Below, one piece after another: positions 1 through 10,118 of a stretch of 64,000 nucleotides of DNA. The notes beneath the pieces were generated by a model, which had not been told where the DNA came from, searched no databases, and worked only from the letters and a program-made list of their open reading frames with translations. Positions within the stretch are counted from its first letter, which is position 1; each line of letters starts with the position of its first letter. Position numbers and translations under genes: made by a program. Origin of the DNA: Calocera cornea HHB12733 (taxonomy: Eukaryota > Basidiomycota > Dacrymycetes > Dacrymycetales > Dacrymycetaceae); the NCBI GenBank assembly GCA_001632435.1, contig KV423978.1, positions 62,001 through 126,000 of the forward strand, read 5' to 3'.

Positions 1-963
1 CACGCCGTCCTTGAAGTTGCCGCGGCAGAGGTGGAGGCCGACGGAGAAGTCGGGCTTCTTGGTCGCGAGGCAGTCGTTGTACAGCTGGATGTAGCTGTCC
101 AGCAGCGCCTCGGGGTCGTCGCCCACCTCCTTCAGGCCCGCAATCATCGAGTCGGCGCAGAAGTACGCCAGCAGAGGGTCGTCGATCTGGATGTTCCGGC
201 ACCCGGCCTCGTAAAGCGCGTCGATCTCCTCCCGGTACGCCTGCGCAATGTCCGCAAAGTACTCGGCGTCGTTCTTGTACACGTCGTGCGAGTACGCAAA
301 CTTGCCGCTGTGCCGCAGGTGGTACCCTGGGCGCGGGAGTGGGTCAGCTCGGTGAAAGGGGACATGATACGACGGGAGGCAGCGCACATTCGGGAGCAGC
401 CATCGTCATCTTGATGTGCTTGACGTCCTCGGGAGCGACGTCCTTTGCGAGCGAGAGGAACCACGGCACGTAGCACGGCTTGACGCGCTTGATCTTGCCC
501 GTCGCGAGGTACGTCTCGCCGCCCTTGAACCCAACCGCCTTGAACGCCTTGATATCCGGCACATCTGCTCTCAGATGAACACGGTACCTTGGAGCATAAC
601 AAGCGGGCTCACAGTCCATGAATATGTCCGGGCTGGGGTCCTTGACGAGCGTCATGCCCTCGAGGTTGTCGAAGAAGCCGTCGTAGAACATGTGCCTGCG
701 GAACTCGCCGTCAGTGATGGCGTGGAAGCCGTACTTCTGCTGCAGCTTGACGATGCGCGCGACCTCCTCATCCTCGATCTTGGTCAGCGCGGCCTTGGAC
801 AGCTCGCCCTTGTCTAGCGCGGTGCGAGCGTCGATGAGGTGCCGAGGGCGCTTGAGCGAGCCGATGTGCTCGGCGCGGAAGGGGCTGCGGGCGCTTCAGC
901 AAGTGCACGGTGGTCGGGGTGGAAGTCCTCCCGGTGGGAGTGGACTCACGGAGGAGGTGCCAT
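1..963 (-). CDS. MetE-like (UROD/MetE superfamily) protein, paralogue 1, 3' end outside window
   Basis: Resembles the C-terminal catalytic domain of cobalamin-independent methionine synthase without the N-terminal MetE domain, as in the bacterial YxjG/YxjH group. Such proteins bind zinc and activate a thiol for methyl transfer; the substrate here is unknown. Exons, in transcription order: 950-963, 613-884, 388-564 and 326-1. The start is MAPPP with the first intron inside the Pro codons, then RAEHIGSLKRP, the DGEFRR and FYDGFFDNLEG block, an APE/WYHLR junction split by an intron, and the zinc motif HLC (His-x-Cys) at the left edge. About 263 residues are visible, so the Glu and last Cys ligands lie outside. 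Exon 2 and exon 3 lengths (272 and 177 nt) equal those of paralogue 2, which supports recent duplication. A TATA-like box sits about 90 bp upstream. Confidence 0.85.
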
Positions 964-1050
964 TGTCGCTGTCGGTGGTATGTCCTGTGGGTATGCGGAG
1001 AGGGGGATCCAAGCCGGGCAAGCGACGGTGCACTTTCCATGCCGGCCATG

Positions 1051-1058
1051 TATTTATA
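1051..1058 (-). promoter_or_regulatory. TATA-like box of MetE-like paralogue 1
   Basis: The minus strand reads TATAAATA about 88 bp upstream of the ATG at 963. All three MetE-like paralogues carry a TATA-like box 50-90 bp before the start. Confidence 0.5.
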
Positions 1059-2435
1059 TGTGACTTAGTCCGCCGTGCAAGTGGTCACTTCGGGCGTGTG
1101 CGCTCGCCGTGTGACCCAGGAACGGGTCCAAATAGGCCAAGTACCCCCTCCCCGGGCCCTCTAATACCCGGCCGCCACTGCAGAACCACAGGGCAGGCCA
1201 CCAACGGTACCGTACCGTACTCTATTCATCAACCCACTTGCCATTCAGCCCGCATAACCCCGCTCGGCACCCGTGTGCATAGGGCCTATCCCCAATCATG
1301 ATCATACCAATATAAGTGTCGTTTCCCCGGGAGCCAGGCTGGTTGCAGGACGTTTCACCCTCGGGGCGAGCAGTCCCGCTGCGAGCGGCCGAGCAGCGAT
1401 AATCCGAGTGCGAATGCGTGGGAGATCAGAAGCGGAGGGCATCCGCAGGGGTCCGTCGGCCCGCGAATACGCACGCCTGCAAGTGCAACGTGGGCCCTCC
1501 GCCGGCCTCTGATCGGCGAGCGCTTCCTGCCCGCCCTGCTTGCATACCAGCCTGCTTATCTCATATCCTCGTGCTTGGTTGGGTGGGTAAGCGATCGGCC
1601 ATGCCGTACGCATTAGCCAGGTCACTGATCACCCCACCCACCCTTTCCCCGAACATACGTATCACTGATCGGTTCAACAATGGCTGTACCGCGGGGGCAG
1701 AGGCAACTCCTTTGCGGACAAGGATGGCCCGCTCAGCTTCCCTGTTCTTCCCCGCTCCCCTCTCGCCCAGCACGGGATGAGCCGCACGTGTGCCGGAGCC
1801 GAGCTCGCTGCACACTCCCGGCGTGCTGAACAAGCATCGCCGATCGACCACCTCTCGCGGGAACATCCCCCCCATCACGGCAACCCCGCCGGCCTTCTTC
1901 CCCACAACAAAACCTTACGAGGAGAGGGCCTTCTCTTACTGAGGTTGATCTAAATCAGGACGGCTGACCGAATAGGCTAAGCTCCATTCGGTAAACTGTA
2001 CGATGACGCATTACGATGGCGTGTGAGGCTCGACGGTCGCGATAACGAACACCACGCACGCACTTTGGGAAGGGGACCAGAAGTGGGAGGCGGAACTGCG
2101 TACGGGCCCGGAGAGCGCAGCGCTGGTCCAGTCGCCCTTCCTGCCCACCCATGCTCCTTCCCCGCGAGCGCCTGCGGCAGACGCCTCCAGGGGAGCTCAG
2201 CAGGCGACCGTTCGCTTCCACCCCCCCAGCCCGGACAGCATCCCCTCACTGTGTCGTCTCTCCCGTGTTTTCAACCGAGCCTACCCAGACCGGGCTCTAC
2301 GCGTAAACGCCTCCTCCTCGCCCGACTCGATAGGCCGGCCGTACCCGCTGTGTGTGCTTCTTTCAGAAGGGGCCTTGCCAGCGCGAGGGGCATGTGAGAC
2401 TGGGAGGATCGATATACTCGGCATGGCCCAGGCTG

Positions 2436-2447
2436 TATATATATATA
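2436..2447 (+). promoter_or_regulatory. TATA box of MetE-like paralogue 2
   Basis: A run of six TA dinucleotides lies 51 bp upstream of the ATG at 2499, the position expected of a core promoter with a short 5' UTR. Confidence 0.6.
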
Positions 2448-2498
2448 GAGGATGAGAGACGAGAGGGGAGTGCACGGAACGTCGTCATCGCTGTCACG

Positions 2499-3878
2499 AT
2501 GCCCCCTCCGTGAGTTTCTCCACTCCGACCGCAGATGTGCAGAGCCGATTTACCTTCATCCACGCAGTCCTTTCCGCGCAGAGCACATCGGCTCGCTCAA
2601 GCGGCCCCTGCACCTCATAGCAGCGCGCAACGCCTGCGACAGGGGCGAGCTGCCCGCGTCCGCCCTCGCAGCCGTCGAGGACGCAGAGATCGAGCGCATC
2701 GTCGCGCTGCAGCGGCGGCTCGGGTTCCGGGCTATCACGGACGGCGAGTTCAGGCGGTATGGGTTCTATGACGGGTTCTTTGATCGGCTCGAGGGGATGG
2801 TCAATGTGCAGAATGCGGATCCGGAGATCTTCATGGACTGTGCGTATCCTTCTCTCTCTCTACCGTGCCTGCACCGGTATTGACTGATGGGAAGACGTGC
2901 CCGATGTGAAGGCGTTCAAAGTCAAGGACTTCAAGGGCGGGCAGACGTACATCTGCACGGGCAAGATCAGGCGCACCCAGCCACTGTATGTTCCGTCGTT
3001 CGAGGCGCTCGCCAAGACGGTCCCACCAGAGGAGGTCAAAAACCTCAAGATCACCACCGCTGCACCGGAATGTGCGTTGTCCCTTATCAGCCGGATTGAG
3101 ACGTTCTCATAGCAGATCCAGGGTATCATCTCCGCCATAGCTCCAAGTACGCATACTCCAAAGATGTCTACCAAAGCGACGCCGAGTACTTCGCCGACAT
3201 CGCCAAAGTCTACCAGGAGGAGATCGAGGCGCTGTACGCCGCGGGGTGCAGGAACATGCAGATCGACGACCCGCTGCTCGCCTTCTTCTGCTCCGAGAGC
3301 ATGCTGCACGGCCTGCGGGAGGCGGGCACGGACCCGGATGAGCTGTTCAACAGCTATATCAAGCTCATCAACGACTGCGTGGCCAAGAGGAAACCGGATA
3401 TGGCCCTGGGGATCCACTTGTGCAGAGGCAACTTCAGGGGAGGGATGCATTTCTCAGAGGGGGGGTATGACGCGATTGCGGTCAAGCTGTTCAATGACCT
3501 GAATGTGGATTTCTACTACCTCGAATGTGAGTGCCCGGACTATACTGCTGCATCAGGGTAGCTGACAGGTTCACAGTCGACACCCCCCGTGCTGGTGGTT
3601 TCGAGCCCCTCCGAGCACTGCCCAAGAACAAGCAGGTCATCCTCGGCTTCGTCTCCTCCAAGGTCCCCACCCTGGAGGACAAGCAGACCGTCATTGCGCG
3701 CATCCACGAAGCCGCGACACACATGGACGACCCCAAGCTGGAGCGGATCGCCATCTCCCCGCAGTGCGGGTTCGCCTCCCACATTGATGGGAATGCGGTG
3801 ACGGAGGAGGATATGGAGAACAAGCTGAAGCTGGTGTCGGAGATTGCGACAGAGGTGTTTGGGACGACCGTCTGGTGA
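2499..3878 (+). CDS. MetE-like (UROD/MetE superfamily) protein, paralogue 2, complete
   Basis: Complete 388-residue protein of the single-domain MetE-like family (methionine synthase C-terminal barrel). Exons: 2499-2509, 2568-2839, 2895-3071, 3122-3526, 3577-3878. All zinc ligands known from MetE can be matched: His and Cys in GIHLCRGN, Glu in YYLEFDTPRAGG, and the last Cys in ISPQCGFAS. The start MPPP is split by a 58-nt intron before RAEHIGSLKRP, at the same place as in paralogue 1. The likely role is zinc-dependent thiol methyl transfer; acceptor and donor cannot be read from sequence. It is transcribed divergently from paralogue 1 and in tandem with paralogue 3, 483 bp away. This is the best-preserved copy of the three. 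Confidence 0.9.
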
Positions 3879-4288
3879 ACCTGAGAGGAGGGGTCAGTGC
3901 TAGGGTTGCTGAAGTGCAATTGAACGTATATACAACCATAGAGCCAACCGACCCGGCAGGTAGCTTCTGTCGAGCTACTGTACTTCAGGGTACCGGTGCA
4001 GACGCCGACCATTATGGGCGCGACGCGATGACGCATTTCCAACATCCTGAAATCACCTCCGGGTCATCTGACAACAATGGGACAGCAACCATGCGATGAC
4101 CAGCTCATACACAATAAGACCCCGCTTTCTTTAGCTGCGGTCCACCGTGGCAAACCGAAAGGGGCAGGAAGCGCCGCATGTATCGCGATACTCGGTTACT
4201 ATGCGCCATCCACTGATAACCGTTCGGCGAGCCTCTGGCGGTGCCGAAGCACTGCGCATGGTACAGTACAGAGAAGTCTGCTCGACCT

Positions 4289-4296
4289 TATATAAG
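4289..4296 (+). promoter_or_regulatory. TATA box of MetE-like paralogue 3
   Basis: TATATAAG, 66 bp upstream of the ATG at 4362. Confidence 0.55.
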
Positions 4297-4361
4297 CGCA
4301 GAATAGGTTTGTCGGTCGTACGCACTCTCCTTGGCAGCTTTGGTCCAGCAAATAACCGAAC

Positions 4362-5577
4362 ATGGCGTACGAAGGTGCTCCCCGTCCTCCGTAAGTTGCC
4401 TTGCTTTGCGGGATTGCACTCCATTCAGGCCCAGTGGGATGCAGGCCTTGCCGGGCCGAGCACGTCGGCTCCCTGCTCCGCCCGGCCCGGCTCATCAGCG
4501 CCCACAAGCAGTTCGCCTCTGGCGAGATCTCCGAGGCCGAGCTCGACAAGTGCGTGGCGGACGAGGTGGGCGCGATCGTGCGCTTCCAGCAGCGGCTGGG
4601 GCTCAAGTGCGTCACGGACGGCGAGTTTGGCAGGTACATGTTCTATGACGGGTTCTTTGATGGGCTGGAGGGGATGGAGCTTGTAAGGGATCCGGCGCCG
4701 GAGCTGTTCCAGGACTGTATGCCCTTCTCTGGCTGGTTGGGCTGGTGCTGACGGCAGGCAGGGCTCCCGCACTACGCCAAGTGTAAGCAGGGCGGCGCCT
4801 GGATGCCCGTCAAGACCTGGCGCGCCGCCCGCAGGCTCGGGGCAAGCACACACCAGTACGTAAAGTGGTTCAACCTCGTCAAGGCGCACGTCGTGCCCGA
4901 AGACGTCCGCTTCATCAAGATGACGGTGATCTCGCCGGACTGGTGCCACCTCACCATGGGTGCGAACGCGTACTCCAGAGAGGTGTACAACGACGACGAC
5001 GCGTACTTTGCGGATGTGGCCGCGGCGTACCGGCGCGAGCTGGCGGCGCTGTACGCGGCCGGGTGCCGGGACGTCCAGGTCGACGCGCCGCTGCTGGCTG
5101 CGTTCTGCAGCGAGCATATGCGGGCTGCGCTAACCAGGGACGGGTATGACCCGGACGAGCGGCTCGACTGGTACCTGTGGTGGATCAACCTGTGCCTTGG
5201 GGAGCGCCCGGGGGATATGACCGTGGGCGTGCACTTGTGCCGGGGGAATTCGCGGGGACAGCAGTTCTTCGAGGGAGGGTATGAGGCGATCGCCCAGCGG
5301 CTGTTTAGCACGCTCGAGGTGGACTGCTTCTACCTGGAATGTGAGCGCCCATGTTCAAGGGGGAGACGCACTGATGCTGTGGGTAGATGATACGCCCCGC
5401 GCTGGAGGGCTCGAGCCGCTGCGCTATCTCCCCCAGGGGAAGACGGCCGTGCTCGGCCTGATATCGACGAAGACGGCTGAGCTGGAGGACCCCGCGCATA
5501 TCCGAGCGCTGCTGGACGAGGCAGCGCTGATCATGGGCGACGAGGGGAAGGACGGGCTGTGGGGCATACTGGTTTGA
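4362..5577 (+). CDS. MetE-like paralogue 3, C-terminally truncated, lacks last zinc Cys
   Basis: Exons 4362-4390, 4445-4716, 4762-5340 and 5387-5577 give 356 residues. The barrel is recognisable: RAEHVGSLLRP, DGEFGRYMFYDGFFDGLEG, the HxC zinc motif in GVHLCRGN, and Glu in FYLEYDTPRAGG. The intron that splits the APE/WYH region in paralogues 1 and 2 is absent. The open frame stops after GLWGILV, where paralogue 2 continues with ISPQCGFAS and about 35 more residues. Just past the stop, another frame reads FDGN, matching HIDGN in paralogue 2, so a small deletion plus frameshift is the simplest explanation. Without the Cys the protein probably cannot complete the usual zinc site. It may be a young pseudogene or a changed function; the rest of the frame is intact and has a TATA box. 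Confidence 0.8.
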
Positions 5578-6371
5578 CGGGAATCGCTGCGGGGGGTCAT
5601 CGCACCGAGCTTGCATCGCCATGTACGTACGTTGTTGAACACGTAGTAGGATCCCGAGAACACTGCCAAGGGTTCATGTTGCCTATAGTCAATACTGGGC
5701 CGGCGCGGGATTTCACATGCCAAGAACGCTCCACGGCCGAAGACATGGGTGCCGAGCGAAGGCCCGAAAATAGTGCAGAAAGATACCGTTGTAGTACAGT
5801 AGTGGTAGGACAAGAGCGGTTGAGACTGCAATTGGAGGTCGGACGGGAAGGGACCGGCGCGGACTGTGCGCGGGTTCGGTTCGGAGCGCCCTGAAGGGCT
5901 GCGGGATTGCAGGGACCAGAGACATGCGATGATGCCGAGATCAACGGGGGAGCGGGCGGTGGGACGGTCTCCCGACGCGGGTCAGCAGTTCATAACAGGT
6001 TTGATCATCATCTTTTGTTATTATAAGTTAGTAGGCCAGCAATGTTGCGGAGGACAACAGTCGTACTGTGGGCGGCCGAGGGGGTGAAACATTGTCGGAA
6101 GGCGGGATGCCGTGTCGGAAGCCCGCACGAGTTCGGCGCGTGTCCGTATTTGTGTGCGGGAGCAAAGGGGCCGCTCGAGAGGGGAGCAAACGCTACGCGC
6201 CCCGGACAGCGCCGATCGTCCGCCCACAGCACCCTGCAGAGCGGGCCCTTCTCTCACCTCCCTCCTCCTCCTCGCAGCAGCTCCCCTCTCGACTCCCCCC
6301 TGCTGCCCCCTGCTGCCCCCCACCACCCCCACCCACCCAAGCGCATACAGCGAGTGTCCCCCAGCGAGTGC
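5578..6371. other. Intergenic region before casein kinase I
   Basis: About 0.8 kb. The first 70 bases contain the decayed 3' end of MetE-like paralogue 3. The last 150 bases are C-rich with CCCCCTGCTG-type repeats, like a fungal pyrimidine-rich promoter or leader. No other gene was seen. Confidence 0.5.
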
Positions 6372-8358
6372 ATGACATCGCACCAGATCGTCGCCTCGTC
6401 CAGCATGAGCAGCGCCCACCACCACTCAGGAGGGGGGAACAACGTCGTCGGCGTCCACTACCGCGTCGGCAAGAAGATCGGAGAGGGCTCCTTTGGTGTC
6501 ATCTTCGAGGGTCAGTCCCCGAGAGCCCGTCGCATGCAGTGGCTGATCCCGCCCAGGCACAAACCTCCTCAACAACCAGACCGTCGCGATCAAATTCGTG
6601 CGTCTGCCTCTGGACCCCTGTACAGCACTCGAAACTGACGCCTCCCGCAGGAACCGCGAAAGTCCGACGCCCCTCAGCTACGCGATGAGTACCGATCATA
6701 CCGCATCCTCGCGGGCTGTGGTGTGTTTCTCCCCCCGTTGAGCGCACGCGCCCCGAACCTAAACACGCGCAGTTGGGATCCCACAGGTGTACCACTTTGG
6801 CCAGGAAGGGCTGCACAACATCCTCGTGATCGACTTGCTCGGGCCGAGTCTGGAAGACCTGTTCGACATGTGCGCCCGCAAGTTCAGCATCAAGACGGTG
6901 TGCATGACTGCCAAGCAGATGGTGCGCTCGCTTGGCCCCCAACGCACACCGCATTGCTAACGCAAAGGTGCAGATCTCGCGCGTGCAGACAATACACGAC
7001 AAGAACCTCATCTATCGGGACATCAAGCCCGACAACTTCCTGATTGGCCGGCCCGGCACCAAGGCTGCGTCTATCATCCACGTCGTCGACTTTGGCATGG
7101 CAAAGCAGTACCGCGACCCTAAGACGAAGCAGCATATACCCTACCGCGAGCGCAAGAGCCTCAGCGGCACCGCCCGGTACATGAGCATCAATACCCATCT
7201 TGGCCGAGGTGAGCCCTGCTCCGCTCCATTGCCACGATGCAATCGCCGCGCGCGCCCTGGTTGGGCTGCTGCGTTGCCGCTTATGGCAGCCGGCTACCGG
7301 GTGAACGTGAATTGTGAACGTGAACTGACGCCTGCTTCCCTGTAGAACAATCGCGCCGCGACGATCTCGAGGCGCTCGGACACGTGTTCATGTACTTCCT
7401 CCGCGGCGGCCTGCCCTGGCAGGGCCTCAAGGCCGCGACCAACAAGCAGAAGTACGAAAAGATCGGAGAGAAGAAGCAGACGACCCCTATCAAGGAGCTG
7501 TGCGAGGGCTTCCCTGGTAGGCCTTTTCTGGCGAAGTGGATGTCGGCAGAGGCTGACCATATACGTAGAGGAGTTTGGCATATACCTCAACTACGTGCGG
7601 AAGCTCGGTTTTGAGGAGAACCCGGACTACGATTTCCTGCGGGAGTTGTTCACCAAGGTGCTCAAGAACCTCGGCGAACAGGAGGACGGCGTGTACGACT
7701 GGATGCTGCTGAACGGCGGCAAGGGCTGGGAGGCGAGCGCGGTACGCCTGTTTCACGCACCCCCTTCCGCATCTCATGCTCATCATAGAGCGACCTGCTC
7801 TCACAGACAAGTACCCACCCGGATGCGCGTGCACACCGGCAACAACGAGCGTCCGCGGACCCACGCGCCCACCGCGCGTCGCAGCAGCAGCTCGGGCCGC
7901 CCCAGGTGCTTACTCCTGGCGTTGTCCCGCCGTCCCCCGCACTGGTCCGGCACGGGTCCAAGCAGCGCAAGCCGCCTGCGTCCGCTGCTGCCCAGGTGGG
8001 CGTTGCTGCGCCTTCCCCATCGCGCAGGCAGAGCCAACAGCAGCCGTCCGCCCATCCATACGCCACCACACACGGGGCGATCCACTCCCCGTCCGACTAC
8101 CCCAACACGCGCTCCAACACGGCCGAGGCGATGTACGACCCTGGCACAGGCGGCTACCCGGGCACGCCAACTGGCCGAGGGCCCTCTGCGCTCGGCGCAC
8201 CGCCCGGCAGCCCGGGTGCGCTTACCCCACCTGTCCTCACGCAGCGACAGGCGCAGGGACGCGGTATCGGCGTCGCGAACGGGGACTACATGGAGCAGCA
8301 GGAGGAAGAGCCGCGGAAGTTGACCTTCTGGCAGATCCTCACCTGCCATTGCGGATAG
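6372..8358 (+). CDS. Casein kinase I, Yck1/2-like (membrane-type)
   Basis: Serine/threonine kinase of the CK1 family, 511 residues. Exons: 6372-6510, 6557-6597, 6651-6722, 6787-6921, 6974-7208, 7346-7516, 7569-7741, 7789-8358. Visible features are the glycine loop GEGSFG near residue 38, VAIKF lysine, LGPSLEDLF, the CK1-type catalytic loop YRDIKPDNF (Tyr in place of the usual His), DFGMA, and the CK1 signature [15 protein letters not shown] long Ser/Pro/Gln-rich tail ends in ILTCHCG. Yck-type kinases are anchored at the plasma membrane by palmitoylated C-terminal cysteines; the two cysteines here (CHC, not the usual CC) could serve this but are followed by a Gly. The frame is open upstream of 6372, but that sequence is C-rich leader; an alternative start is the Met at 6405. 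Confidence 0.93.
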
Positions 8359-9184
8359 CCAGCTGCCACGGCAGAGAAAACGAAGGACCGTACATGAACC
8401 GCCAAGAACGAAGATCTTGAACCGATGAGTTGCCGGAACTGCGGAAGCCGGCTTCGGGCGCCAGTCCGATCTGTCTGTCTTGTCTCTCTATCGCATTTTG
8501 GTCAAGATTCACGAAATTTCTCATCAAACCCCCCACGGCTCCCGCACCCTCATTATTCACTGTCGCTTCCCACATCCCAGTCAAGCTTACATCACCTCAT
8601 AATGATTGCTGCCCCGTCATCCGCGATCCGATCCGACCCGATTCCCCCTTTCCCAATCCCCTCTTCCCTCTTCCTGGCCGCTCCTGCCCTTGCTTCCCCA
8701 TCGCCCGGAAGCTGACGCTTCTCGATCACGACCACCCCGTGCTGCGCGCATTCTTCCCTTCCCAGTTGTGGCCATTGGTTACCTACCCACCTACCTACCT
8801 GCCTACGTACCTACCCGCCTTTTTTTTCCCTCTTCCTCCCCTACGGATCTGTGATGTAAAACTCCCGGCTAGTTTGACGATGAACGACGTTGTGGCCCCG
8901 CAGGCCATTAGATATCACACAATCTGCGCACGGCTTTGAGCTGAACAGTCGACGGATGACGCCCGAGCATTGCAAATAAATACATTCCTCGAGCCTGCTC
9001 GCCAGCCTCGGGATGTTTGCATCCGCTCCCTCAACCCCACTGTTGTTCATTTTCTGTTTCATCGTCACAACTAGTTAGTACCTTCGTACAAAGCAATCTT
9101 CCGAGACCACCTTCAGATCGTTTCCATGTCTTCCTCGGTGACTCTATCGCGGGGAATCGATATGTGATGCGAGCTGGCACACCA
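8359..9184. other. 3' flank of casein kinase I
   Basis: Pyrimidine-rich 3' flank with a degenerate CCTA/CCTACCTA tetranucleotide run around 8,780-8,817. No gene was seen. Confidence 0.5.
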
Positions 9185-9710
9185 AACCGGAAGCAAGAGT
9201 TCCCCAAGCAGGAGCAACACCTCAGACGCAGTTGTGCTGTCGTTCCGTATCAGTTTACTGGATTGAGGATACCTTTATGTCCGTCCATCCCTAATTTGCG
9301 TCCGCTCCCTGCTCTACTTCCGCTACCCGGGTTGATTCTGCTAATCATTTACCTCCGTTGGTTCATTTGCCTCCGCTGTAGCATCTGCTTCCGCTGTGAT
9401 ATTTGCCTCCGCGACATATGTGCCTCCGCTGCATGCATTGCTTCCGTTTCGTTCCTTGGCTCCGCGTGGAAATCTGCCTCCGCTTTATTGCCTGCCTCCG
9501 CTTTGTCATTTGCTTCCCCTTTCATGTTTGCTTCCATAATATGGTTTCCCTCAGGTAATGTATTTGCCTCCTCGATAAGTTTTACGTCCGCTACTCATTC
9601 TGCTTCCGAGCATGCATTTACTTCCGTCAGTAAATGTGCTCCCGTGCCCTTGATCCAAGTTCGCTCAATCACCACATTTGCTTCCGCGGTAACATTTGTT
9701 TCCATAGCAT
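9185..9710. repeat. 18-bp-period minisatellite, array 1 (TTTGCYTCCGCT motif)
   Basis: Degenerate tandem repeat with a conserved core near TTTGCYTCCGCT and about six variable bases, giving an 18-bp period. The core runs on the plus strand from about 9,290 to 9,705. Around 9,187-9,230 the core appears reversed (CGGAAGCAAG, GCAGGAGCAAC), so the array changes orientation at its left end. It lies between the convergent 3' ends of casein kinase I and the JmjC gene. Short open frames through it are a consequence of the period being a multiple of three. Confidence 0.8.
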
Positions 9711-9775
9711 CGTAGCCTTCTTACGAGAACTGAACGCCGTTGAAGTTGCCCATGCAGAGAGATGGACGCCGAATC
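9702..9775 (-). pseudogene. Relic fragment of a fourth MetE-like paralogue
   Basis: On the minus strand this stretch reads FGVHL, then after a two-base shift CMGNFNGVQFS, a stop, and EGYDAM. This lines up with GIHLCRGNFRGGMHFSEGGYDAIA of MetE-like paralogue 2, that is, the zinc HxC motif and following helix. It carries a frameshift inside the zinc motif and an in-frame stop, and I found no matching exons on either side. It directly abuts, and slightly overlaps, the last unit of minisatellite array 1. Confidence 0.6.
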
Positions 9776-10118
9776 CCTCACCTTAAAAAGACCGCGTGAT
9801 GAAACGAACCTTCATCGACATGGAATAACTGGGCCTTGGCGAGAGCGCCTGAACAGGTATCATCACGACTCGAAATTTTGATCCGACATTGACCGAAGAC
9901 GCTCTGCACTTCCCTGAGCAGGATACACTTCCAACGATTTTCCGGGGCATCAAACTGAGCGACAGAGCAGGGCGATACAACCAGAGATATTCCAGGATGA
10001 TTACGTAAGAGGACTGTGATGAGGTCATGACAACCATGTGCTACTGAGGATATCAACATGCGAGAGATATAGTGCGGCGATGAGTATGCGACTTCTCTAC
10101 GATTCTTCCCTTCGACGA
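9776..10118. other. 3' flank of the JmjC gene
   Basis: About 340 bases with no convincing gene; presumed 3' UTR of the minus-strand JmjC gene. Confidence 0.4.

Larger units (their letters stand above)
964..2498. other. Divergent intergenic region between MetE-like paralogues 1 and 2
   Basis: About 1.5 kb with no convincing gene. It holds the two divergent TATA-like boxes near its ends. Small repeats occur, for example two CACTGATC copies near 1,625 and 1,663 and GTACC repeats near 1,205. No RNA gene was recognised. Confidence 0.6.

Noticed and set aside
6042..6371. N-terminal extension of casein kinase I from the upstream in-frame ATG at 6042
   Set aside because: The sequence is leader-like (C-rich, no conserved motif) and the CK1 family starts shortly before the glycine loop, so the later ATG is preferred.
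9185..9710. Minisatellite arrays as part of a centromere or telomere
   Set aside because: They are short, dispersed, and flanked closely by housekeeping genes; no telomeric repeat (TTAGGG) was seen.
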